DNA of 64,000 nt from B30-G6 sp963701385 (GCA_963701385.1 CAVOZW010000016.1:124001-188000), one strand, 5' to 3'. Shown: positions 27,424-36,901, numbered from the stretch's first letter. Notes: generated by a model from the sequence alone, not told the origin. Numbers and translations: made by a program.

Positions 27424-27640
27424 CTAAAGCACTATCTAAACCGCCAAGGAATAAAGGGTACAAGAGAAAACCTGACTGAGCGCACCGAAAACGTCATGCC
27501 GTGCGTGCCTAAGGTAGCGACCATCTTGGTTAGGTTATCCGGCAGGCATATTTCATTGCCAAGGTGCGCTGATAGGGGCACAAAAACAGGGAACCTCCGA
27601 CAGAGGGGACATAAAGGCCGCAAGGGATGTCGGTTCAGGT
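27424..27640. ncRNA. Candidate structured non-coding RNA, strand and family uncertain
   Basis: About 215 bp without a credible gene show nested complementary segments. GCGCACC (about 27479-27486) pairs with GGTGCGC (about 27563-27570). Inside it, ATGCC pairs with GGCAT and CCTAA with TTAGG. A separate stem has AACCT-CCGACA pairing with TGTCGG-ttc-AGGTT around 27592-27642, overlapping the ABM stop codon. The strand is undecided: a minus-strand RNA would end at the hairpin at 27315-27373. Size and multi-helix form are in the range of orphan structured RNAs such as HEARO/omega RNA, but no IscB gene is present and family membership is not shown. Confidence 0.35.
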
Positions 27641-27934
27641 TAGCTCGAACCCCACCACATATTCCTGGTATTTGGTCGGACGCTCCTGGTAGATGCTCAG
27701 CATGGCTTCCAGGTTTTTTCGCTCCGTGTTTTCTTGCCACGATCGCCAATTCCCGAGGGTCTGCCACGTACTGATGACCATCATGTTTTCTGGATTATCA
27801 GGCGGGGACATGGTCAGGCCGGAAATATATCCCGTTTGGTTCATGGCAAGAGACCTCAACTGGTTGAGATGGGCAAGAATCTCTTTTTTGTTACCGGATT
27901 TAAACTGTCTTTCAATCAAGATCTTGGCGAGCAT
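27635..27934 (-). CDS. Antibiotic biosynthesis monooxygenase (ABM)-domain protein
   Basis: A small ferredoxin-like alpha/beta barrel protein of 99 residues, with the ABM pattern: an opening strand LAKILIERQFKSGN, a helix EILAHLNQLRSLAMNQTGY, then MMVISTWQTLGNWRSWQENT. Family members are heme-degrading or quinol monooxygenases, or simple stress proteins. The substrate is not predictable. It is the last gene of the oadG-oadB cluster, 10 bp after oadB, and is followed by the structured non-coding stretch. Confidence 0.75.
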   Translation of the reverse strand: MLAKILIERQFKSGNKKEILAHLNQLRSLAMNQTGYISGLTMSPPDNPENMMVISTWQTLGNWRSWQENTERKNLEAMLSIYQERPTKYQEYVVGFELT

Positions 27935-27944
27935 GTGAACCTCC

Positions 27945-29072
27945 TTATACTAAAAAACTCCATAAGATACCAGCGCAAATGGCCGACCCGATGACGCCCG
28001 ACGAATTGCAGGCCATGGCATGCATGAGCAGATAATTGCTGGGATCTTCATGCTGGCCCACCACATGGACTTCTCTGGCAGAACCTGGAACCGCGCTAAC
28101 ACCGGCAGCCCCGAGAAGGGGATTTATCTTGGATTTCATGAACAGATTCATCAGCTTTGCAAATAGGATTCCCGAGGCCGTGGCGATACTGAAAGCCACC
28201 GCGCCGAGAACAAAGATACCGACTGATTTGGGGGTTAGAAAGACATCTCCCTGGGTGCTGGCACCGACGGTAAGACCCAGAAAGATGGTGGCGGTATCGA
28301 TAATTGAGGAAGCCGCGGTTTTGGCCAGGCGGTCGACCACACCGGACACTTTCATGAGGTTACCAAAGAAAAATGTTCCCAGCAAGGGTATCGATGCCGG
28401 TGCCAGAAAACAACACAGGATTACGCCGATAACCGGAAACAGGAGCAGTTCTCTACGTGACACCGTCCGTTCGATGTCCGGCATTTTTATAAGGCGTTCT
28501 TTGCGGGTTGTCAGAAGCCGCATAATGGGTGGTTGGATGATGGGGATCAGGGCCATGTAAGAGTAGGCGGCGATGGCGACGGGGCCGATCAAATGGGGTG
28601 CCAGCTTGGCAGTTAAAAAGATCGATGTCGGCCCATCGGCACCACCGATAATGGCGATGGAGGCGGCCTCCTTGGGTAGAAATCCCAAAGCAAGGGCGCT
28701 TAACAGTGTGAAATATATCCCCATTTGCGCTGCGGCACCCAACAACATAAGTTTGGGGCGCACCAGCAGGGATGAAAAGTCGGTCATGGCGCCCAGACCT
28801 AAAAATACGATAGACGGATACAGACCCGTGGTGACGCCGAAATAGAGGTAGTGAAGGACACTGTTCGGTTCATAGATACCCAGACCAAAACCTTTGAAAA
28901 AAGGAATGTTTCCAAGGATGACGCCAAAACCGATGGGCAACAGTAGTAAGGGTTCGTATTTCTTGCCGATAGCCAGGTATATAAACGTACAGCCGATGAC
29001 GAGCATGATCAGATGGCGATAGTCTGCCAGAAAATAGCCGGTGTTGGATATGAATTGAATAAATAAGTCCAT
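27945..29072 (-). CDS. oadB: Na+-translocating decarboxylase beta subunit (OadB/GcdB family)
   Basis: The integral membrane subunit that couples carboxybiotin decarboxylation to Na+ export. 375 residues with about nine to eleven hydrophobic segments. The family's conserved segments are present: GGADGPTSIFLTAKLAPHLIG (about 145-165), the loop with Asp thought to take part in Na+/H+ movement, and PPIMRLLTTRKER. It follows oadG by 23 bp. The biotin-dependent alpha subunit is not in this cluster. With propionate metabolism (an epimerase remnant at 3.6 kb) a methylmalonyl-CoA decarboxylase role is possible; oxaloacetate or glutaconyl-CoA are alternatives. Confidence 0.9.
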   Translation of the reverse strand: MDLFIQFISNTGYFLADYRHLIMLVIGCTFIYLAIGKKYEPLLLLPIGFGVILGNIPFFKGFGLGIYEPNSVLHYLYFGVTTGLYPSIVFLGLGAMTDFSSLLVRPKLMLLGAAAQMGIYFTLLSALALGFLPKEAASIAIIGGADGPTSIFLTAKLAPHLIGPVAIAAYSYMALIPIIQPPIMRLLTTRKERLIKMPDIERTVSRRELLLFPVIGVILCCFLAPASIPLLGTFFFGNLMKVSGVVDRLAKTAASSIIDTATIFLGLTVGASTQGDVFLTPKSVGIFVLGAVAFSIATASGILFAKLMNLFMKSKINPLLGAAGVSAVPGSAREVHVVGQHEDPSNYLLMHAMACNSSGVIGSAICAGILWSFLV

Positions 29073-29095
29073 AGGTTTAAACCTTTATGATCTTT

Positions 29096-29509
29096 CTAGA
29101 GCTGTTTCCAAGTGAAAAGACCACCGCCATCCGGAACCAGATAGCCTTGTTCTCTCAACGAACGAATGGTCAGGTGCGGGTGTGGATCGTCATGTAGCAT
29201 GAAGAGTTCGAACAATGCTGCCAGGTCGAAGGGATCACCCATTTCATGTGTGAGTGGCTGAAATCGTTTCCATGTCGCGTTCAGATCGGAAAGGGGGGTC
29301 AGAACCGGTTGAGATTTCGATGGGGATATTTGATCCCGGGCAGTTTTTTTCTTTGATTTTTTTTCTTTTCGACCGTCAACCAGCTCAATGATCCGATGAA
29401 GCTGGGAAATGATGAATGACAGGATGGAAAGGCCAAGCATGACGATGATGGCCCCTGTGACGGCCATTGCCCAGCCATTGCTGGCGTGAATTGCTTCGAG
29501 TCCGTACAC
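29096..29509 (-). CDS. oadG: OadG-like gamma subunit of Na+-translocating decarboxylase
   Basis: A 137-residue protein with one N-terminal membrane helix (about 14-37: AMAVTGAIIVMLGLSILSFI) followed by a charged, Lys-rich linker, as in OadG, the assembly and Zn-binding subunit. The C-terminal half (about 80-137, FDLAALFELFMLHDDPHPHL) is an unusual soluble domain for the family and may mediate contact with the missing alpha subunit. It is first in the oadG-oadB-ABM cluster. The assignment relies on position and topology. Confidence 0.65.
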   Translation of the reverse strand: MYGLEAIHASNGWAMAVTGAIIVMLGLSILSFIISQLHRIIELVDGRKEKKSKKKTARDQISPSKSQPVLTPLSDLNATWKRFQPLTHEMGDPFDLAALFELFMLHDDPHPHLTIRSLREQGYLVPDGGGLFTWKQL

Positions 29510-29626
29510 GCTCTTACCTCCTTGTTACGACAGATGATCGTATAAGCTTAGGAAAGCTCTACAACGCAATATTTTGTTGTGTCAACAACAAAGCAAGAAA
29601 AGGTCTGCTTTCAGTTCATCAAGTGG

Positions 29627-29656
29627 TTGACTTAGGTAAGCAGACTATCGTATGAA
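29627..29656 (+). promoter_or_regulatory. Possible promoter of the BMP transporter operon
   Basis: TTGACT (29627-29632), an 18-bp spacer and TATGAA (29651-29656) lie about 125 bp before the solute-binding protein gene. The elements match sigma-70 consensus moderately. Confidence 0.35.
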
Positions 29657-29781
29657 TAATTTTTATTTTTCTGTTCCAATAACAGGCTTAGCAACAGGTG
29701 AGATTCATGCAAGCACCTATTTTGGCAAGCAAGTCCCTAAAGAGTGAAACCCATCTAAATACATCGAAAAGGAGCGCAATA

Positions 29782-30936
29782 ATGAAACGAGTTTATCTTC
29801 TAGTGGTTGTCTGCCTGTGTCTGTTGTTGGCAGCAGGAATTGCGGTTGCGGACGACAAAAAACTGAAAGCCGGCTTTGTTTATGTTGGTGACGTGGGGGA
29901 TTTTGGCTGGACAAACGCACACGATGCCGGCCGGCAGTATGCGGAGAAAAAACTGCCCTGGCTTGAAACCGTATACGTCGAATCGGTCAGTGAAGCAGAT
30001 TCGATAAGAATCATCGACCGATTAATTCAGCAGGAAAAGTGTGATGTCGTCTTTACGACCTCCTTCGGTTACATGGATGACACCATCAAGGCCGGCAAAC
30101 GGTATCCCAAGAACCATTTCATGCATTGTTCGGGTTTCAAGCAGATCGAAAACGTGGGAACCTACTTCGCAGACTTGTATCAAATATACTATTTGAACGG
30201 ATTGATGGCCGGCGCCCTCAGTAAAACAGATAAAATCGGTTACGTGGGAGCATTTCCTATTTCTGAAGTGGTGCGTCACATCGATGCTTTTGCCTTGGGT
30301 GTCAAGGCGACGAATCCCAATGCCAAGGTTCATGTAAAATGGATATATGCCTGGGTCGGGCCTGAAAAAGCAAAAGAGGCTGCGGAGTCCCTGGTGGCAG
30401 AAGGCTGCGACGCACTGGCTTTTACAGAGGATACCCCGGCGGTGATCGAAGTCGGTCAGGATCATTCTGAAAAAGGCAAACAGGTGTACACCTTCAGTCA
30501 TTACAGTCCCATGCAGGCATATGGCATTGATTCGGTTGTATCCGGCCAATTGGTAGATTGGGGTATTATGTATGAAAAGATTCTGACGAGCTTGCACGAG
30601 GGCACGTGGTCAAAAGACGATATGTGGTGGTTAGCGGCTGAAAATGCAGCACTTTTAGGCGGCAGCTTTGAAGAACCGATCAATTCGAAATTCGTGCAAG
30701 AGTTGAAATCGGTAACAGTACCAACGCCTGATTTGGGAACCCTGTCCGCATATGAGCTGGTGATGAAGCGTTACGAACAGATGAAACAGGGAACCGAGGT
30801 TTTCGATCCCTTTGTAGGCCCCATCAAAGACAATACCGGCAAGCTGCAGGTCGTTGCAGGCGCCAAGGCTTCAAAATCGGATCTTTTGAGCATTATGTAT
30901 TATGTCGACAATGTGGTCGGTTCGATTCCAAAATAA
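29782..30936 (+). CDS. BMP-family ABC transporter substrate-binding protein
   Basis: A periplasmic receptor of 384 residues of the basic membrane protein (BMP/Med) family, which binds nucleosides or purines. A signal peptide ends at about 23 (GIAVA|DDKK). The mature start KAGFVYVGDVGDFGWTNAHD is the family's ligand-binding entry strand. The ATG at 29782 has an AAAGGAG site; a longer in-frame start at 29698 is not supported. It is followed by an ATPase and two permeases of the same system. The ligand is not certain; nucleosides, purines or related compounds are usual. Confidence 0.9.
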   Translation: MKRVYLLVVVCLCLLLAAGIAVADDKKLKAGFVYVGDVGDFGWTNAHDAGRQYAEKKLPWLETVYVESVSEADSIRIIDRLIQQEKCDVVFTTSFGYMDDTIKAGKRYPKNHFMHCSGFKQIENVGTYFADLYQIYYLNGLMAGALSKTDKIGYVGAFPISEVVRHIDAFALGVKATNPNAKVHVKWIYAWVGPEKAKEAAESLVAEGCDALAFTEDTPAVIEVGQDHSEKGKQVYTFSHYSPMQAYGIDSVVSGQLVDWGIMYEKILTSLHEGTWSKDDMWWLAAENAALLGGSFEEPINSKFVQELKSVTVPTPDLGTLSAYELVMKRYEQMKQGTEVFDPFVGPIKDNTGKLQVVAGAKASKSDLLSIMYYVDNVVGSIPK

Positions 30937-30998
30937 GTGCCGGTTTTATTCGAACGGGGAGCTGTTAGCCATTGGCTCCCCATTTGTTTTAGGATGTG

Positions 30999-32540
30999 AT
31001 GAAAAAAATCGATCGCCTGGAAATGATCAACATTTCCAAATCTTTCAATACGGTTCCCGCCAACAGGGCGATAAACCTCGATATTCGTTCAGGCGAAATT
31101 TTAGGTCTGCTCGGTGAAAATGGTGCCGGGAAAACCACCCTGATGAACATTTTATATGGTATCTATCGACCAGATTCCGGTGAAATCAGAATCAACGGCA
31201 CACCCGTTAACATCAGATCCCCCCAGGAATCCATCAAGCTCGGCATCGGCATGGTTCATCAACATTTCATGCTCATTCAGAGCCACACTATTGTAGAAAA
31301 CATCGTGCTTGGCTTAAAAAACCGCCCGATTCTGTTTCCCCAAAAAAAAATCCGCGACAGCATCGTTCAATTTTCGAAAAAATTTGACTTTAAAATTGAT
31401 CCGGAAAAAAAAGTGTGGCAGTTGTCGGCCGGGGAGCAGCAGCGCATCGAGATTATCAAAGCGCTATTCAACGAGGCAGACCTTCTCATTCTCGACGAAC
31501 CCACTTCGGTGCTGACACCGCAGGAAACCGAGGAACTTTTCAGGATTCTTCAAAGAATGAAAAAAGAAGGTCATCTCATCATTCTCATCAGTCACAAGCT
31601 GGATGAAATTCTAGCCCTCTGTGACCGGGTAACCGTCCTCAGCAAAGGTGCCGTGGTCGGCAATGCCGTTGCCGGCGATGTGGACAAGAAAGCGCTGGCA
31701 AGAATGATGATCGGCAGGGACGTGATCTTCAATATAGATCGGGAACAATTGCCCCCAAGCGATGAAGTTCTGTGTGTTAAAAACCTCGTGGTAATGGGCG
31801 ACAAAGGCCTGGTCACCGTAAATGACGTCTCTTTCAGTGTCTGCAAAAACGAAATATTCGGTATCGCGGGTGTTTCCGGTAACGGTCAAAGAGAACTGGT
31901 AGAGGCCATCACCGGTCTCAGAAAAATCGAATCTGGCGTTGTGACAATCAATGGCAGCGATATTACCAACCGGTCACCACGCTTTATTTTTGACCTCGGC
32001 GTCTCTCATGTTCCGGAAGAACGGATTAAATTCGGAATCGCGTCCGGCCTCTACCTCTATGACAATGCCATACTCAAACAGCAGCATCTTAAAAAGTATT
32101 CTAGAAATTCGTTTTTCGCTTATGCTAAAATCAGGGAGCACGCCAAGGCACTCGTGGCGTCTTTTCAGGTTCTGGCACCCTCCATCGATGTTCAGACGAA
32201 AAACCTCTCGGGAGGAAACATTCAGAAACTCATTCTCGGGAGGGAAATCAGTGATTCACCATCGTTGCTCGTGGCCGCCCACCCCACATACGGACTCGAT
32301 GTGGGTGCAACAGAATATCTTCGACAGCAGCTTCTAACTCGTAGAAAGGGCGGTGGTGCGGTGCTTCTTGTTTCAGAAGATCTGGATGAAATTTTTGAAT
32401 TGTGTGATCGGATTGCGGTCATGTTTCAGGGACAGATAATGGGCATACTGAAAGCCGAAGACTCGCGGATTTCTGAGATTGGCATGTTGATGGCTGGCTC
32501 CAAAAAGCTTTCATCCACTGGCAGTTCTACCGAACGTTGA
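30999..32540 (+). CDS. ABC transporter ATP-binding protein, sugar/nucleoside type (two NBDs)
   Basis: The energising subunit of a BMP-type importer, about 513 residues with two tandem nucleotide-binding domains. NBD1 has Walker A GENGAGKTT, signature LSAGEQQRIEI and Walker B LLILDEPTS. NBD2 has the degenerate Walker A GVSGNGQREL and signature LSGGNIQKLILGRE, normal for RbsA/NupA-like proteins, where the second site is often inactive. The likely start is the ATG at 30999 behind AGGA; a GTG lies 3 nt earlier. It sits between the receptor and permease genes. Confidence 0.93.
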   Translation: MKKIDRLEMINISKSFNTVPANRAINLDIRSGEILGLLGENGAGKTTLMNILYGIYRPDSGEIRINGTPVNIRSPQESIKLGIGMVHQHFMLIQSHTIVENIVLGLKNRPILFPQKKIRDSIVQFSKKFDFKIDPEKKVWQLSAGEQQRIEIIKALFNEADLLILDEPTSVLTPQETEELFRILQRMKKEGHLIILISHKLDEILALCDRVTVLSKGAVVGNAVAGDVDKKALARMMIGRDVIFNIDREQLPPSDEVLCVKNLVVMGDKGLVTVNDVSFSVCKNEIFGIAGVSGNGQRELVEAITGLRKIESGVVTINGSDITNRSPRFIFDLGVSHVPEERIKFGIASGLYLYDNAILKQQHLKKYSRNSFFAYAKIREHAKALVASFQVLAPSIDVQTKNLSGGNIQKLILGREISDSPSLLVAAHPTYGLDVGATEYLRQQLLTRRKGGGAVLLVSEDLDEIFELCDRIAVMFQGQIMGILKAEDSRISEIGMLMAGSKKLSSTGSSTER

Positions 32541-32604
32541 CAACACGCGCCTCTTAACAAGAAAAACGGTGGGGGCGTAAAATGTAAGGGTTTGAAATAC
32601 GTTT

Positions 32605-33693
32605 ATGATGGTACATATCCACGTAACTGACCGAACAAACGTCACGACCTTAACATCTGTTGTGACCATTGTGTCGTCACTTGTTGCAGGCCTTTTTACC
32701 ATCAGCTTGATCTTTCTGCTGTCGGGGGTCAACCCCTTTTTTGCGATAGCAAAAATATTTTCGGGATCCTTTGGAAGTATTTACGGGATCAAGGAGACCA
32801 TCACAAAAGCGATCCCGCTTATATTGATCGGCGGCGGACTTGCCGTGGCCTTCCGGGCAAAATTCTGGAATATCGGTGCCGAAAGTCAGCTGTTGATGGG
32901 TGCCATATTCGGAACATGGGTCGGTTTGAACTGGGGCGCTCATCTTCCCTCGTACATAGCGGTGCCTTTGATGTTCCTAGCCGGCTTTGTCGGTGGCGGA
33001 CTTTGGGGGATTATTCCTGCTGTTCTCAAGGTTCGTTTTTCAATCAACGAAGTTATTTCGACGCTTATGATGAATTATATTTGCGCCGAATTTCTGATGT
33101 TTCTAATTGTAGGACCTTGGAAAGGGAAAACAAAATTTGGATTTCCCTATACAGATGATTTTTCCCAAACGGCCATTTTGGGGCTTATTCCCGGATCTAG
33201 GATTCACTATGTGACACTCGTGCTGGCGATCTTGTCACTGGTATTTCTGGGTATTCTCATCTACAGAACCCGTTTCGGGTACGAGGTGAGGGTGGTGGGG
33301 GAGAACCCAGACGCTGCCAAGTATGCTGGGATTGATTTTTTCAGGACCACGCTAGTCATCATGATCATCAGCGGAGGGCTGGCCGGACTGGCGGGTGTCG
33401 GAGAGGTCGCCGGTGTTCATCACCACCTGAGTTATCCGGATTCCATCTCTTCGGGATATGGGTATACTGCCATTATCGTGGCGTGGCTTGCCAAGTTGAA
33501 CCCGTATTATGTGCTGCTGTCGAGTCTCTTTTTTGCGGGCATCATGGTGGGCGGGGATGCCATACAAATATCATTGAGATTACCGGCAGCCACGGTCGAT
33601 GTCTTCAATGGCACCTTGTTGATGTTTTTAATCATGGGTGATTTTTTTCTAAAAAATAGAGTCACGCTGCTCTGGAAACGAAAAAGGATCTGA
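32605..33693 (+). CDS. ABC transporter permease (BMP-type), subunit 1
   Basis: An integral membrane permease of 362 residues with about nine or ten hydrophobic helices. Conserved stretches of the BPD_transp_2 family are present, such as KAIPLILIGGGLAVAFRAKF near 71-90 and WNIGAESQLLMGAI right after. GENPDAAKYAGID, near residue 235, is the loop that contacts the ATPase. It pairs with the next permease to form the channel. It follows the ATPase by 64 bp. Confidence 0.9.
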   Translation: MMVHIHVTDRTNVTTLTSVVTIVSSLVAGLFTISLIFLLSGVNPFFAIAKIFSGSFGSIYGIKETITKAIPLILIGGGLAVAFRAKFWNIGAESQLLMGAIFGTWVGLNWGAHLPSYIAVPLMFLAGFVGGGLWGIIPAVLKVRFSINEVISTLMMNYICAEFLMFLIVGPWKGKTKFGFPYTDDFSQTAILGLIPGSRIHYVTLVLAILSLVFLGILIYRTRFGYEVRVVGENPDAAKYAGIDFFRTTLVIMIISGGLAGLAGVGEVAGVHHHLSYPDSISSGYGYTAIIVAWLAKLNPYYVLLSSLFFAGIMVGGDAIQISLRLPAATVDVFNGTLLMFLIMGDFFLKNRVTLLWKRKRI

Positions 33694-33698
33694 ATCGA

Positions 33699-34619
33699 TT
33701 GGAAGATATTATCATTTCAGTGGCACAGCGAACGCTGATTGCAGGCACGCCGCTTCTCTTGGGGACCATCGGTGAAGTCATCTGCGAAAGATCCGGAATC
33801 CTGAATCTGGGTGTGGAGGGCATGATGGCGATCGGTGCCGTAACGGCGTTTATCGTGACCTTTGTTTCTGGAAATCCATGGCTGGGCCTGATGGCAGCAG
33901 TCCTTGCCGGCATGTTGATTTCAGCGTCACACGCCTTTACCACGATTACCCTTCAGTCCAACCAGGTCGTATCGGGTCTCGCCATTACCATGCTCGGGTT
34001 GGGGATTTCCGGTCTGGTGGGAAAATCCTATATCGGAAGACCCTTGAGCATCAAGTTTCAATCCGTCGCAATTCCCATTCTGTCTGACATACCTTTTGTC
34101 GGACCGATTTTTTTCGATCAAAGTCCTTTTTTTTACATGGCGGTGTTGTTGGCGATTACGGCATGGTTTGTTCTCGACTATACCAGTATCGGCATTATGA
34201 TCCGGTCAACCGGCGAGAACCCCAAGGCGACCGAAGCACAGGGTGTAAACGTTTCCGTGATTCGATACGCGTGCGTGCTCCTCGGGGGTGCTTTTTCAGG
34301 CATGGCCGGTGCCAACCTGTCAATATCTTACAGTAAATCCTGGATCGAAGGCATGACGGCCGGCAGGGGCTGGATCGTCATCGCCCTGACCATTTTTGCG
34401 CTCTGGAACCCCATGCGGGCCATGATCGGTGCATTTCTGTTCGGCGGCATTTTCGTGCTTCAGTACCTGTTGCAGCCACTGGGTATTTCGCCCAATTTTC
34501 TGGCCATGCTACCCTACTTGACAACCCTGGCGGTGCTGTTGATCATTGGTCTGGGGGATCGACGAAAACTGAATGCGCCGGCCATGCTGGCTGAGCCGTA
34601 TAAGCGCGGAGAACGCTGA
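33699..34619 (+). CDS. ABC transporter permease (BMP-type), subunit 2
   Basis: The second permease, 306 residues with about eight to nine membrane helices. The family segment RSGILNLGVEGMMAIGAVTA near 29-48 and the ATPase-contact loop TGENPKATEAQGVN (about 169) are both clear. A TTG start at 33699 follows GGATCTGAATCGA; no ATG precedes the domain. It begins 5 nt after subunit 1 and completes a four-gene importer (receptor, ATPase, two permeases). Confidence 0.9.
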   Translation: MEDIIISVAQRTLIAGTPLLLGTIGEVICERSGILNLGVEGMMAIGAVTAFIVTFVSGNPWLGLMAAVLAGMLISASHAFTTITLQSNQVVSGLAITMLGLGISGLVGKSYIGRPLSIKFQSVAIPILSDIPFVGPIFFDQSPFFYMAVLLAITAWFVLDYTSIGIMIRSTGENPKATEAQGVNVSVIRYACVLLGGAFSGMAGANLSISYSKSWIEGMTAGRGWIVIALTIFALWNPMRAMIGAFLFGGIFVLQYLLQPLGISPNFLAMLPYLTTLAVLLIIGLGDRRKLNAPAMLAEPYKRGER

Positions 34620-34753
34620 GCCACGACCAGTGACCGACCTAATGAAATTTCGTATTTAAACCGCAGTTTATCCAATATTTTCAGGGTTATTGGTTATGTC
34701 ACAGGGCCTGTAGCCGTGCTCAGAACCACGTTCGTCTGAAAGGAACATCTCCC

Positions 34754-35440
34754 ATGCTCGGAACCATCGTCAACACCATGGCCATCATTGTCGGAAGCCT
34801 TATCGGGCTCCTCTTCAAAGGCGGCATTCCGGAAAAATTCAGCAAGACCATTATGCACGCCATCGGTCTTGCCGTAATTCTGATTGGACTGAAAACAGCG
34901 CTCCAAACCGATGAAATATTGATTATTATCATCAGTCTGGCCATCGGAAGCGTCATCGGCGAACTGCTGGGCATTGAAGATCGAATCGAATGGCTGGGAA
35001 ATTGGTTGGGGCGACGGGTGTCAGGAGACAACGAAGGTGTGGCCAAGGGGTTTGTGACCGCAAGCCTGATTTATTGCGTCGGGGCCATGGCCATCGTTGG
35101 AGCCCTGGAAAGCGGGCTGTCTGGGAACCACCAGACCTTATTCGCAAAGTCACTCCTCGATGGTATCGGGTCGATCCTGTTTGCCTCGACCCTTGGTATT
35201 GGTGTGCTCTTTTCTAGCGTTTCCGTTTTCCTTTATCAGGGGGCCATCACACTGGCGGCCTCGACCTTGAGACAGTTCCTGATACCGGATGTCGTGGCAC
35301 AGATGTCCGCCGTGGGGGGACTATTGATTCTGGCCATCGGCTTCAACCTCTTGGAAATAAAAAAACTCAAAATCGGGAATATGATCCCGGCTATATTCAT
35401 TCCGCTTGTCTATCAGATAACAAAGCAGATTCTGGTTTGA
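34754..35440 (+). CDS. DUF554 membrane protein
   Basis: A multi-pass membrane protein of 228 residues, about seven hydrophobic segments. The N-terminus MLGTIVNTMAIIVGSLIGLL and the segment SLAIGSVIGELLGIEDRIEW are the DUF554 (YdfK-type) signatures. The function of this widespread family is not known; transport has been suggested. It follows the ABC importer after 134 bp on the same strand and faces the sigma-54 activator gene, whose 3' end is 8 bp away. Confidence 0.88.
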   Translation: MLGTIVNTMAIIVGSLIGLLFKGGIPEKFSKTIMHAIGLAVILIGLKTALQTDEILIIIISLAIGSVIGELLGIEDRIEWLGNWLGRRVSGDNEGVAKGFVTASLIYCVGAMAIVGALESGLSGNHQTLFAKSLLDGIGSILFASTLGIGVLFSSVSVFLYQGAITLAASTLRQFLIPDVVAQMSAVGGLLILAIGFNLLEIKKLKIGNMIPAIFIPLVYQITKQILV

Positions 35441-35448
35441 TGGGTTTA

Positions 35449-36819
35449 TTATTTAACGCCATAGGCGCTTAGCTTTCTGCGCAGGGTATTCAGGCCGATT
35501 CTCAGAATTCTTGCGGTTTGTGACTTGTTGTTCCCCAGCTGCTTGTAGACATGCAGAATATGTGTTTTTTGCACCGCTTCCAGAGAAGCGGGCGGTGTGC
35601 TACCCGCAGGCAGCTCCACGGGCTTGAGCCGCTTTCGGCGGCGAATGGATGCCGGGAGAAAGCGAGCTGAAATGGGTTTTCCCTGGGCCAGGTTGGTGGC
35701 TGATAGAACCATGGACTTTAGTTCTCGCACATTGCCTGGAAAATCATAATTCATTAGAATTTCAATCGTCTCAGGTGTAATATAGGCGCCTTTTTCAAGA
35801 TCATAATGGGCCGAGAGAAATGTCCGTACGAGCAAGGGTATATCTTTTTTACGGTCCCGCAGAGGTGGTAGATGCAGCCAGCCACCGCGGATACGGTAAT
35901 AGAGGTCTTTTCGAAACAGTCGTTGTTTCATGCGCTCTTCCAGGTTGGTGTTGGTTGCCGCAACAAAGCGAACATCCGCAAACTTATCCGCGCTGGTGCC
36001 CAGTTTCAAATATCGGCCATCCTGCAAAAAACGAAGAAGCTTTCCCTGAACGTCTAAGGGAAGCAGCCCAATCTCATCCAAAAAAAGCGTTCCCTTGTCG
36101 GAATACTCCAGATAACCGGCGCGATCTTTTTCTGCTCCTGTATAAGCGCCTCTCGTATGTCCGAAAAACTCGCTATCGAACAAGTGTCCATTGAGAGATG
36201 CCATGTTAATGGCTGTAAATGGGTGGGCCCGTCTGGGGCTGGCCTGGTGGATGGCTCTTGCAAGTAGTTCCTTTCCTGTGCCGCTTTCACCGGTGATGAG
36301 CACCGGAACATCGCTGGCCGCATGTAATTCGGCTTCTTTAAGAACCCGCATCATGCGGTTTGAAGTGGTATCGATTTCTTTGAAGGCCGCTTTGTTTTTC
36401 AGACGGGGCGTTGCCTGTTGTTTTCCGATGTCCCGAAGATCCAGCAGGCGCTTATGCTCCAGTGCACGGTGAATAGACAAGGCCAGATCTTCCTTGGATA
36501 CCGGTTTGAGCAGGTAATCGTAAGCACCTTTCTGCAGGCATGTCACAGCGGTTCTGGTTTCGTCCACTGCCGTGATGATGACACATTCGGTGATGGGACT
36601 GATTTTTTTAATAATATCCAGAAGTGCCAGCCCGGTCATGCCCGGCATGGTCATGTCCAGCAAAGCCAGATCAACCTGCTTGCCTGATTTTATGTACGAT
36701 GCGGCCTTGAATGGATCCTCCTCGAGATGCACAGACCTAAAGTGCAAGTCTTTGAGGCGACGTTTCATGATATCGAGAAAATCACGATCGTCATCCACAA
36801 CCAGAATTTGTGGCGCCAT
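35449..36819 (-). CDS. Sigma-54-dependent response regulator (NtrC family)
   Basis: An activator of RpoN promoters, 456 residues in three modules. The receiver domain (about 4-118) has the phospho-acceptor Asp in LALLDMTMPG and Lys near 107. The AAA+ domain (about 140-375) has Walker A GESGTGKELLAR, the sigma-54 contact loop GAYTGA (F to Y, a common variant) and Walker B GTLFLDEIG. A Fis-type helix-turn-helix (about 415-456) contains NNKSQTARILRIGLNTLRRK. It is divergent from the metF-hdr operon, which carries a sigma-54 promoter, so it is the likely activator of that operon. Its partner kinase is not adjacent. Confidence 0.92.
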   Translation of the reverse strand: MAPQILVVDDDRDFLDIMKRRLKDLHFRSVHLEEDPFKAASYIKSGKQVDLALLDMTMPGMTGLALLDIIKKISPITECVIITAVDETRTAVTCLQKGAYDYLLKPVSKEDLALSIHRALEHKRLLDLRDIGKQQATPRLKNKAAFKEIDTTSNRMMRVLKEAELHAASDVPVLITGESGTGKELLARAIHQASPRRAHPFTAINMASLNGHLFDSEFFGHTRGAYTGAEKDRAGYLEYSDKGTLFLDEIGLLPLDVQGKLLRFLQDGRYLKLGTSADKFADVRFVAATNTNLEERMKQRLFRKDLYYRIRGGWLHLPPLRDRKKDIPLLVRTFLSAHYDLEKGAYITPETIEILMNYDFPGNVRELKSMVLSATNLAQGKPISARFLPASIRRRKRLKPVELPAGSTPPASLEAVQKTHILHVYKQLGNNKSQTARILRIGLNTLRRKLSAYGVK

Positions 36820-36901
36820 ATATCCTCCTACGCATATTCCGTTGGACCAAAATCAAGAGGCAGCCCGAATAGTCAAGCCTTGCCACGCTGCCAGTGTGGC
36901 G

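Noticed and set aside
27505..27530. CTAAGGTAGCGA, identical to a conserved 23S rRNA stretch
   Set aside because: The flanking sequence does not follow 23S rRNA on either side, so it is not an rRNA fragment; likely a chance or functional match within a structured region.
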